Part shown: piece after piece, positions 12,523 to 23,070 of the stretch
Position numbering within the stretch: the stretch's first letter is position 1
How the letters are laid out: each line of letters begins with the position of its first letter
Origin: Trochalopteron elliotii
Lineage: Eukaryota; Chordata; Aves; Passeriformes; Leiothrichidae
Assembly (NCBI GenBank): GCA_024734555.1
Contig: JANPWX010000026.1
Location: 1,879,009 to 1,943,008, forward strand
Reading direction: 5' to 3'
Length of the DNA: 64,000 nucleotides
Made by a program: the position numbers and the translations under genes
The notes under the pieces: model-generated
What the model was told of the DNA's origin: nothing
Database searches by the model: none
The model's input: the letters and a program-made list of their open reading frames with translations, nothing else

Positions 12523-14423
12523 TATGTGAATGCACCATCCATGTTCTCCTTCTACAATGCACACAGAACAGCCTGTATTTTTTCTCCGTACACATGACTC
12601 TTATGTTCTGCTGAGTCAGACATTCCTGTAGATCTTTGAAAATGCCCAAGAACCCTTCCAGTCAGATTTCCTCACCCACAATGAAACAAGAGTATCAGTC
12701 AAGGTTAAAAAAGTTAGTTTCAAATATAAATCAATATATTGCAACCACACTTATTTTTTCATTAAATTAACAGAATGCATGTTTTTATCCAGATATCTAA
12801 GGCAGGCATACAGGCATGCACACATAATTTACACAGCAGTAAGAAATAGAAACCATATTAATTACATTGTCTTATTAATTATTACTGTCTTCCTGGCAAT
12901 GGTAAAAAACAACCTACCCATTCTGCCTCCTCTGTTTCTGTGTCTCTGTGTTAATAACTATAAGGCATTTCTGAGACATGTCTGGATCTTAGAGGGAAAG
13001 AATATTTACTGAAACATGGGAATTCATCTTGTTGAGAGTATCTCAGTAACAATGGTGGGTTTGTCTACCAAAATGTCATTTTCATGAGGAGCCACTGTTC
13101 TACAATGTATGCGCATGTCAGCTGGATGTTATTTCAGTATGTTAATAGTATTGTCACTATTCTGCACGGCCTAGGTAAAAGGGACTAATACTGATTCTAT
13201 CCTTTGGCCTGTTATTTCAAAGTAAAAATTCTGTGGGGAACAATAAACCAAAAATTAGATGGCTTTCAGTGCCTGAGCTTAAATAGTGAAAGACAAATTA
13301 GATAAGCATTGTGGATATACGAGTAAATTAGATAGTATATACCACAAAAAGGACTGGATGAGTAAAATTGTTAGTTAGTCCTAAATCTCTAAGTGTGCTC
13401 CAGATACTCTTATCAAATATTCCAGACACACAAACAAAAAATAAAGTTTCACTTTGTTTCCTTTTATTTACTTTTTTTAAAAGACAGTCACAGAGTTTGA
13501 AAGTCACATTTCCAACAAGAAACAAGAATAAATTCAGCAACAACCCCTGTCACATGGTAAAGACCTTTCCTGAACATGCCAGATTAAAATGTCCTTGGGA
13601 TTTAAGCATGTTATTCTATGCTGATGAAAGTCAACCTCTTTAGACATCAAATGAAAAGGACCATGGAGTAATTACTATTCTAAGACAGAGAACAAGCAAA
13701 ACAAAGGTGGAAAAAAAAAAAGAAGAAAAAAACCCTCAAACCAACAAAAATATTTTGGAAGGAAAAAGAAGCATTACAATCACAACAGACAACCAAGATC
13801 AGTTTTCCACCTGCCATACATTATTTCAAAATGAAATAAAACCTGCTGAGTTCATCAAAGTAGTAAGTGCTTTACTGCTACAGCCTCCAGATCACTGTGA
13901 ATCTAACGACTGGGAAACAAAAGACGAATGCAATGAATTAGCTGGGAAAGGGATAACTACTTTTCATTTATTTTACCTCTTACAGCGTCTTAATCTGAAT
14001 AAAGCATCATAGAACCCTGGCTGAGCCTAAGATTAGAAAGAAATGTGTATAAAGCATAGTTTAGAGAGTCAGGCTCAGCTGTTAACAGCCAAGATAATTG
14101 CATACCAAGGAGAAAGAGGATGAAGATTAAATATGTTGTAGTAGTAGTAGTGCAGAGTCAAGATGATAAGATGATTTCTTGCAACATTAAAACTGGTTTT
14201 TAATGCATGCTGGATTTTTTTATAGATCTTTGGATGGACTGTAATGTTTGTAATTTTTTTTGTTCTCACTTGAAGTAGAGATCCTTGTTTACAAGAGTTT
14301 CTGCTGGTTTTGTCCTTTTCAAAGGTTGGGGACAAAGCCCTCTTTCAGCAGGGGAAAGAAAAGTATTAATTGCAAGTAAAAACCTCTCAAATGTTGTCAA
14401 TACAATTGCATGAAGTTGCACAG

Positions 14424-14436
14424 TCCCATCTAGTGG
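14424..14436 (-). promoter_or_regulatory. CTCF-like binding motif, minus strand
   Basis: Read on the minus strand, the sequence is CCACTAGATGGGA with TGA upstream and CTG downstream. It agrees with the CTCF core CCASYAGRKGGCRS at all but one of the core positions; the mismatch (G for C after GG) is at a usually constrained position. It faces the motif at 1422. Binding is unproven. Confidence 0.35.
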
Positions 14437-16059
14437 TCAAAAATTACTGCATAGATGAAACAAATACAGCACCTAAGCCATAGTCCCAACAGATCTGCAA
14501 ATGTTATTATCTGTTTAAGCATTGTACCAATATTCTCATGCATTCCACCCCAACTATATTTTATTGTACAATATCCTAAGGCACAACCATATACAATGAA
14601 TGTTCCCTGTCCACAGCTAATTCCAGTGAAAACAGATACAATTGTATCTCAAAACTGGACTCATCTAAAGAAATTGAGCTATCATTGATTTTATTTTGCA
14701 GCTTACCCTGCTTCCTGAGAATATTTTCTTATAGTAAATATCACTCTCTAATAGTATTCTGCAAAGTGGCAGCTGATGGTAGCATAATAAGCAGCACTTT
14801 ACAGACATTGTGGATTATATTGCTATTGACACAGTCTTAAACCCAAGCAGAATTCAATTTTTACTGCAATCACAACATCTTTCTCACAGTCTCCAAATCA
14901 GTATCTCAAGAAAGGCTGAGTCCTGCTGCTAGAGATGTGCAAGTTTTTATGGCCACCATGTGCCATATTTATGAGTATTTAAAAATCTCTGACATCTGTT
15001 GAAAATTGACTGAAAATTATTTTAATGAAGTTCAGAAACACTCTTCTTATTAAGCAAGCAAGTAAAGTAACCCCTAAGAGCATTCACTTTTACAGTGGTA
15101 ACTAGTTGCTGGTTTGGAGACAAAAACCCTGATTGGTTCAGTACAGCTTGATTTAATCAAGGGTTAATACATAAGTTCTGCAACTTCAGTAGAGAATGTG
15201 ATCAGGCAAAAAATTATGAGGCACTTTTATTGGTCCCTTTAGGAAAAGTAGAGGAAAACCTTGGTAATCGTGTAAGTGGTGAAACTCACAACATGGTGGG
15301 ATGAGAGTAATGCCCTTTTCTCAGAGAGCTGATACAAGCACAGCAATTGATGTCATCTCTTCTGTTAATAGAGGCCACATGTCCATCACAGAGGCAACAA
15401 TGCCCAAGGATACCTGGAAGGGCAAAGAACTAGAAGGTGCTCTTACATATGAAAGTGGACTACACAACAAAGCATCCTGCTATAATTTTGCAAAAGGTTA
15501 CATTGACTTACCATTGAGTGACACTGTCCACTGCACAGACAGCAGGCCCTGCACATTTTCTCAGTCTAAATCCCATTCATCCACTCTGGAAAATGAGATT
15601 GCATTTACATTTGTAGTTCTGCAAATCCATGTATTACCTGAAAAATATTCTTGTCATCCATTCTGTGTTATATGCACACATTGTCCAAGCAAAAAATTCT
15701 GCATTCTTTTTAAAAGCTTATAAGAAATTTCATTGCAAGTAGATCTGATTGCTTTACAATATTACAGACCTCTTCAACCCTAAACCACCGTATTATTACA
15801 TGGGCCAGATGAGTTACAGCCACTCAGCAAGAGGTCAGTTCCCACACCTGAGCTGGGAGGCTGTAATATATGGGAAGCACAAATGTGTTTCAAAGCTCCT
15901 CAATTTATCTAACTTTCTCTGACATTTCAGGGCAAGCTTGACTGAAATTTTACTCAGTTTTATTCAAAATAAAAATGTAGGCAACCTACCTGGGGGAAAA
16001 AAATATATTCTGGTGCATCAAGAAATCCAGATATGTGTGAAAACCTACATATGTCAGTT

Positions 16060-16065
16060 GCAAAC
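16060..16065. repeat. Target-site duplication, left copy
   Basis: GCAAAC directly abuts the left edge of the LTR and is repeated exactly at 16570-16575 on the other side. A 6-bp duplication is the signature of integration by an alpharetrovirus/ERVK-type integrase. Confidence 0.88.
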
Positions 16066-16217
16066 TGCAGTGGTTTCCTCCTGGGGAGCTGCTACCAGCA
16101 GGCTGCTTACCCCAGACCAACTGCAATAGTTCTTGTGGGTCCCTCAGATCTGCTAGCTGGAAGCGTGGGTGAGGCTTTGGAGTGAAGAGCAAGCTTCTGC
16201 CCTGGGTTTGAAAAGTG

Positions 16218-16223
16218 TTTATT
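16218..16223 (-). promoter_or_regulatory. LTR polyadenylation signal AATAAA
   Basis: The AATAAA hexamer on the minus strand lies about 50 bases downstream of the TATA-like box, the normal arrangement near the R region of retroviral LTRs. It helps fix the orientation of the solo LTR. Confidence 0.75.
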
Positions 16224-16268
16224 GTTGCAGCTCCATGTGCAAAAGGCACGGCTCGGCCTGTCCTTCTC

Positions 16269-16277
16269 CCTTATGTA
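16269..16277 (-). promoter_or_regulatory. LTR TATA-like box
   Basis: TACATAAGG on the minus strand lies near the expected end of U3, about 290 bases from the 5' terminus of the LTR. Any transcript would start roughly at 16240-16250 and run toward lower coordinates. Present activity is unknown. Confidence 0.6.
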
Positions 16278-16569
16278 CCCCAGGACACAGCCTGAGGCCA
16301 CAGGAGAATTTGGGCCAATGGATGGGGAGGGGTTGGGTGTTCTAGAGTAGGACACTTAGCAGGACAATTGAAGAGGGCAGGTGCTTGAGCACCAGGCCAA
16401 ATGGGAGACGATCTCTCTTCAAGTTACCAGGGTGATTGACAAGGGGCTCCCCCTGGGAGATACCAAGGGGATCAGGGGATGGGTGAGAAGATTCGGGAAG
16501 GGACATACTAATACAGACAAATAGAAATACAAAATACAAATTCAAAAACCTGAAACTCGCGTCGCTACA

Positions 16570-16575
16570 GCAAAC
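16570..16575. repeat. Target-site duplication, right copy
   Basis: GCAAAC immediately follows the CA-complement end of the LTR and is identical to the left copy at 16060-16065. Confidence 0.88.
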
Positions 16576-18765
16576 AAACAATAGGAGAAATGCATATTGC
16601 AGGATAATAAAAGCTGGCACACGTGGTGAGGAAAAGTCCTGACCTCCTCCTGTATAGTTCTGTATTGAACTAGTGTATTCTCCCTAAGTTTATGAGAACA
16701 GGCTTGATTGCAAGTGAGTCTTAAAGGTATAATTAGATGCAGGCACCAAAGAGGTCTCAAGATTAGAAATGAACTTGCTTCAATGCAAGCTGAAGTTAGT
16801 AGCCAATAGCTCATGATTGGACATTTATCAGACTTAGAACGCAGTCTGTCTTGTTCACTTTCTCTGCTTGCATAGTTAAACCATTTCTGGCAAATCTGTC
16901 TCATAGAGTGAAACCCAATCCTGTATTATAAAATGTGAGGTAAAACAAAAAAGTCTACCCATTACAAGGCTTAGATCACATTAACATCTATTATAATTGA
17001 AACTGTTGATATAAAGAGTTAAATGAGTGCTACAATTAAAGGAATAAAATATTACCTGCTTGTTGAAGTTCTTCAAAATTTTATACAAACAAAGAAAATG
17101 GCAAATTCTCCATTCTGTCATGTAATCAGCAGAAAATGTTTACTCAAGTCATTGGGGTGAAAAAATAGAAAATTAAGAAATGAGCATAAAACAACCCATA
17201 TTATACAAATTTCAGTGCTATTTATTACCAGGGTAAGTAAAAACAGAATAAGGAGCAGTTTACAAGCAAGCTCTTCACCTATCACAACAGCCTAAACTAC
17301 AAGATCTTACCAGCCAGTTTGCAGTCCTGATTTTGTCATAGGAAAGAAAGATAGAATGGCAAACAGAATTGGAAGTATCTCTGATCATGAAGTACTGGAT
17401 AAGGTGGGAGCTAAAAGGGAAGGATGCAGAGTGACTTAATTTAACTTTTTCTTAGCCCTTCTTCCTCTGAGTATCTCCTGTGATAGCTATTTATATCTTG
17501 AATGGGGTTTTGAGAACAAAGGAAGAACTTCTTTGAGGAGTCAGGGGAAGGGCAGTGCTGCAGAAAGTGGACAAAAGGCAAAATAGCAGTTTTTCTTCTT
17601 AGGTCACTAGCTTGGAGGCCACACAGGCTATTTAAAAGACTGACATCAGCAGCAGAGCTCTTTGGCATCGGGAACTCAAGAAGGTTATCTTTATATAATT
17701 GCTCCCTAAGCATCACCAGAAGTAAGATAGCTTTTCATTACATCCACTGTAGTTCTGTGGTTAAACACCATAGCTAAGACCTTTATTTGTCATTGCATTA
17801 TTGTTTCCTCTGATCTGTCTTTAACGTCCATCCTCTTCTGACCTGTTCTTTTTCTCACTTTGCTTTTTATAGATGCAGAAGATTTGGGCTAGGAAGGATT
17901 TCTGTAACCAATATGTATTTCAGAATATATTAGATGGGTGTGAGTCACCATAGAATTACTTGCTCTTACAATGTTTTGGCTTTTTCTCCAGAACTCCTGT
18001 GAGACTTGATACTTACCTGAAGGTTTCTGTTCTTTACACACATATTTTATGTTATCTATTAATCATATTGTTCATTTTACAAATAGAAAATATGAGCATT
18101 TCCTGTCTACTACAAAAACTCAAGTACCTCCAAATAGTTCAGTTATTGAAAGGGAAACACAAATACTTGCATTTTTTTTAAATGAGAAATTGTGAGGCTT
18201 TATTTAATCCTTAGTACGTAATTGGCACTGTAGTGTCTATTTTGAATAGCTTTTTATTTTGAATTGCATATAGTTTCCCAAAGCAGTAAAAAAAGAAATC
18301 TTGATAAATATCTCTTCATAGGGGTGTTATCACTGTAGATACTACTGCAGTTTACAAAGACTTGGATGTATAAATGAATTTAGGTGAATAGGTTCTGACC
18401 CTTAGAAAGTTTGGGTAAATGTAATTTAAACAATTTTAAGTAACAACTGGTTATAGTCAATTTCTATCACATTTACTTTTGGCAGACACAAGGACTATAT
18501 GAATGATAACTGTCTGCTGAAGCTCCTGTTGTTTTATCTATTTTCATTCCATTTCATTTCTTCTCTTAAATGCCATTTGCATTTTTAATTCTTCTCACCT
18601 TTCTGTTTTGTCAGTGATGACCTCAGTAAGTCTTTGGAAGTACAAACATATTCCAACTGCCCTTTAAAGTCATAAAGTATATTTCTGTCACATAAATAAC
18701 CAACTATATGGTGTAATTTATCATTTCAGACATCCTTGGCTTCCAGATGGTCAGGAGTAATAAAA

Positions 18766-18830
<65 letters not shown>

Positions 18831-18851
18831 TATTATTATTACTATTATTAT
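18766..18851. repeat. (ATT)n trinucleotide microsatellite
   Basis: About 28 ATT units run for some 85 bp. The first 60-odd bases are uninterrupted; near the 3' end single T-to-C changes give ACT units. It is followed by AT-rich DNA (TAATTTTATAAAAAATTATA). The long pure run predicts length polymorphism. Confidence 0.97.
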
Positions 18852-21800
18852 AATTTTATAAAAAATTATAAATCTTATTAAATGAAATAATTTGGAAGGA
18901 ATAATAAAAAACATGCCTAAAGGCATAAACAAACCTCTAACTGATGGGTTGAAGAAAGAAACTTTTTCCTCAGGGTAGATTTTATAATTGCTTAGCACGT
19001 CTTCTTCCAGCTTTCTTTAAAACACATTATGGCACTGAGAGTCACTGCTAAAAACAGAATAGTAGAGTAGATGGAGGGCAGAATTTATTTTGCAATGACA
19101 TTTCTTGTAGCCCACATCACTTTAATGCTGTTTTCATTTAGTTGCTTGGTCCCAGAATTTGCTGAACAGATTCTAAGATGACCCTTTTCTCAGCTCTATT
19201 TTTTTTTTCCATTTTATAGTTGCTGCATATTTTATGCAAAGTTAACTTCAGCAGACTCTCTACAGTACTTACAGCCTCAGCTACGTCTTTCACTTCATAG
19301 CCTCCTTCACACATTCTGTTCTCAGGCTACTGGAGTTCTGTTTTGTTTTTTCTGTCATTCTGTCCTTTCTGGCTTGGTTTCTATATTTCTTGTGGCTTTT
19401 CAAGTCTTACTGAAAGCATTTTTTTTCTGAACAACAGTAGTTGGCATACTATTCTGCTTTGCTAAGACAGAAAAAACAAACAGAATATAAATTACTAAAA
19501 TTGGTAGAGGACACTGGTTTTCCTTCTAGGATTTGCTTTCCTTCATATCACTTTTTTTACACTAATGGACTGTTTTAATCCATACCAAATGGGTAAAAAA
19601 ATAATTTTTAGCTGATACAGATTAAGCCTATTAACACTGTAATCACCAGTTAAACTATAAGGAAACAGCTTCTCAAGAGTTCTGTCCTAAGATCCGTAGG
19701 GTGAAAAAATAGGACAGTGTAGCCCAAATAAATTAAATATACTTACAGGCTGAACTGGATGGTCTGGTTCTGGTAAAAGAAAAGTCTTTTATTCTTATGA
19801 ATTTATGTTGTAATATATAAAATTGAATTTGTGTCTAGAAAAGAAAGCAGGGACCAATGTAAATTGAGGCACATAAGTAAATGATTTTTTTTTCCTTTAT
19901 GGATATCAATTTTACATGCATTTTTTCATCCAGGTGTGAACCAACTATTTACTTTTTGTATCATAAACTATGCACCTTAAATAAGTATGACATATATAGT
20001 ACTGATTCAAATAAACTGACAGACTCTAAACCTTGTATGAACTCCACAAGTATGATTTACTGTACTTCATAATCAGTTACAGCTTTTAGCCTTTATAAGT
20101 AAAAATTTGTTCCAGCATTTTCTTTAAATTACCATTTCAAGTAAGACTTTCAGTACTTGTGTGATGATCCAGATAGTAGGTGCCAAAAGCCAATGTGTTC
20201 TGATGAACATACTCCTTTTTTTCCCACTTCTGTTTAATCTGCCAGTGATTCTGCATATCAGCCTGATCTTCACAGGTTTCTTAGTGTTTTTATGACATTC
20301 TAAACTGGACATTGTTCTGCAGTTAATCTTGCCTACAAGGTTCCCTTTAAACATTACACACATAGAGTTTAGTACTGAAGTGTCCCCCCATATTTAATTC
20401 TGTCTATGATTTTTTGCAAGTAAATGTGCACAGAACTGAACAATAGTGGTGATGCTGGCAGTCTTTCTATGATTATATTTAGCTGAATGGGTGCTGTGAA
20501 TATTAAACCCCTCATATATACAAGAACAAGAAGTGTGAAGGAGCCAGCCTGAGGATACAAGTAATAAAGCAGTTTAAAGATAAATTGAGTGAGGATGTAT
20601 GACTTGCATTTTGAAAATGAATTCTTTATTCTTGTCTAGCATTCATGGGTGTATCCCTTTTATTCAAAGTAATAGGAAATTATGATTAAATCTTAAAGGA
20701 CTCAGATCAGAGACTCAGGGAGAATAAGTATTCCTCTAGTTCAGAAACTTAGCCAGATATTCTTTGCACTTAAATATGAAATATGGTTGTATGAAAAATT
20801 GCTTTTTTGGTGCAGTAGCTTTTAAAAAATCACCTCAGATCATATCAGGATTAATAATTTCTCAATCGTTCCCTGATTGTTTTAGCTTCTAACTCACTTG
20901 TAGGCAAATCAAGGGAATAGAGGGTTGAGATTCACAGCATTACTAGAAGGATAATGGCTGTCACAGGACCTCAAGAGTCAGTCCATGCAGAGGGGAAGAA
21001 TCTGAGTTCAGGCTTTCACAAAGGCAGGGTACTCAGAGGAAGCTGATTTTCTCAGTCTCTTTTTACAACATTATATCAATAACTAAAATGGCCCTAGAAT
21101 CCTCATCTCCTAATTAATGTCTTAATCATGAAACCAGACATGAGCCTCTCTCAGATTTCTGTACTGTGCATTCTTTCACCTTTATCAAGCTCACTCAGTC
21201 CCAGACAGAAACTCTACTGAATGCTGTCAGTGTGGAGCTGGGACTCACCCATCCAGCAGCGCTGAGCTCGTGCCCCTGGGAGGCAACTACAGGGCAAGCT
21301 CAGCTCTGCACTGGGCTTGCACTGGGTCTTCTTCTTGGCTCAGAGCAGGAGAACAGGAGACTGTAGATATAACTTGTCTTGTTCCTGTTCTAGATGCAAA
21401 CCTTTATTGAAAATGGAACACGATTGTGCTCAAAATCTATTCCAAATATTTCTATTTGTTCTTCTCCATTCACAAACCCTTTGTGAGTCAAGACCTTTGA
21501 ACATTCATATGACAGCTACTTTCTCCTGTGTAGGTAACAGTGCTTGTCCCAGTCCTCTCAGATGCCTTCCATTTAAATCTTTCCACTCATACAGTGGCAA
21601 AAAGAGATGTCTTTTTTCTGTCAAATTCTGATTCATCTTAGCCTCACCCCATCAATGGTACTGTGGAATGTGAGGAGAAAACTCAAGTTTTTATAATAAA
21701 ACCCCAAGAATCAGAAGGAACTAAACCTTTGCTTAGAATTCTTTTATTCTACTACTTTGTTATATAGATCCAAAAATTAATTGTTCCTCAAATTAAATGT

Positions 21801-23044
21801 AATTATTCTAATTACTCATTTTCCCAAATATAACAACATTTCTGCTGTAACTCTGCTTTTTAAGTCAATAATCTCAGTGCTTGAACAATTGACTGTATGT
21901 TGCTTTCCTATAGTACACAGCTAGGGAAATTAATTTAATTCTGTTCAGACTCAAAGCAAATGTTTGACTAAATGGAATTAGTTTACTGATACATGAACAA
22001 ATCTAGGACAGGATTTAATTACATTTACAGAAATTTAACCTAATGAATCAGGTTGATTTTTTTTCCCTAGTATTTAATGGACCTTACTAGGATCAGTAAA
22101 AGTAAATCACCTAAAATACTAAAGCAATTTCTTCCACACTCCTTTTGAAGGAGCAACCTGTAAAATTAATAAATAGCTATATACAGTTTATACAATCACA
22201 CAAAGGAAATCTTTCTTCCTTTTTTTTCCCCTTCTACAATCAAGACTGGTTTCTGTGTAACAACATAAATGTCTTTGCAGAAAATAGCTGCATAATGGGC
22301 ACATTAAGGATAGATTAGCCACATTGACTTTCTAATTTGGTGGTCTATCTTCAACAGCAGTCAGTATTCAGGGTAGAAAAAGAAGCACAAGATTATTAAT
22401 ATGGGATAAGCACATGATAACTTCTTAAGAGAATATTACTTTAAAAATACTTGCCTTATGGTCTTGAACCACAAGGAATTGTTTCCAGCCTATCCAGAAA
22501 GTATGACTGTGCTTAACTTTACCACACAAACACGTTTATCTCTTCTCCCACAGTAAGACTGTAGTTTTACTAATACCTCATGGCAATGAATGCATTATTC
22601 TAATATTCGAGTGAGAAATCAGATTCTTTCTGGAGCTACACAAATATGGAAGACTTCTTTTGTTCCTGTGCAACTGTCTAAATGTTGCGAAATTTGTATT
22701 GCCCACAGCATTCATTAGTAATAAACCATGGGTATCCTATGCTCTTTTACTGGTCCCATGTCAATGTCTCTTTTTTTGAGGCCTTTTGATGTTTCTAGTT
22801 ATTTTTCTTCTGCCTTAGATGTATGACTCTTTGCATTAGTTTCTCAGACAATAGTCTTTCAACTATAGTGTTTTGACTCAAGCCACTGTATGAACTCTAG
22901 TATTAAGTATAATTAAGTATAATATTAAAAAACCTTTATCTTTGCTCTGATTTTGTAAACCTCATTTAAACAGGAAAAAAGCCTCAGTCCTGTACAAATC
23001 CCCTTCAGACATTTCCAAGTTTATATATAACATTTTCATAATAA

Positions 23045-23070
23045 ATTTTCATTATGATAAATGAAAATTC
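23045..23070. repeat. AT-rich hairpin-capable inverted repeat
   Basis: Nine-base arms AATTTTCAT and ATGAAAATT flank an eight-base loop. The arms are A/T-rich and short, so chance is a sufficient explanation. Confidence 0.5.

Larger units (their letters stand above)
6481..16059. other. Mostly unique sequence, no supported gene
   Basis: Roughly 6900-8650 is noticeably richer in G and C than its surroundings but matches no repeat or exon I recognise. The longest open frame (12176-12649, minus strand, 157 codons) overlaps a CA/TA-rich tract and has no familiar motif. Another of 140 codons (15301-15723, plus strand) is likewise unrecognised and opens directly after an in-frame TGA. The A/C tract, CA-rich tract and CTCF-like motif are listed separately. 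A weak exon-like block at 11276-11406 is discussed under findings. Confidence 0.55.
16066..16569 (-). mobile_element. Solo LTR of an avian endogenous retrovirus
   Basis: This 504-bp element has the complete structure of a retroviral LTR read on the minus strand. It begins TGTAGCGACGCGAG (from 16569) and ends in CA (at 16066), the usual TG...CA termini. Exact 6-bp copies of GCAAAC flank it on both sides. On the minus strand a TATA-like box TACATAAGG lies at 16277-16269, and a polyadenylation signal AATAAA at 16223-16218, so U3 is about 320 bp, R is short (about 16245 to 16203) and U5 about 135 bp. It is richer in G, C and CpG than the flanking DNA. No internal retroviral sequence, primer-binding site or second LTR is present on either side, so this is a solo LTR left after recombination between the two LTRs of a provirus. 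The 6-bp duplication points to a class II (ERVK/alpharetrovirus-like) family, and its perfection suggests a fairly recent insertion. Short open frames inside it are incidental. Confidence 0.9.

Noticed and set aside
12176..12649. 157-codon open frame on the minus strand, the longest in the window
   Set aside because: It has no recognised motif, overlaps a CA/TA tract, and is only modestly longer than the longest frames chance would give in 64 kb of AT-rich DNA.
15301..15723. 140-codon open frame on the plus strand
   Set aside because: It begins soon after an in-frame TGA, has no recognisable domain, splice context or protein-like repeat pattern; chance is sufficient.
16107..16620. Several 80-90-codon minus-strand frames
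   Set aside because: They lie wholly or partly in the noncoding solo LTR and do not correspond to retroviral proteins.
18007..18018. ATACTTACCTG resembling the U1 snRNA 5' end
   Set aside because: The match does not continue into any U1-like sequence; it is simply a reverse splice-donor-like string.
23045..23070. AT hairpin as a microRNA precursor
   Set aside because: Nine-base arms are far too short for a pre-miRNA, and the A/T composition makes chance pairing likely.
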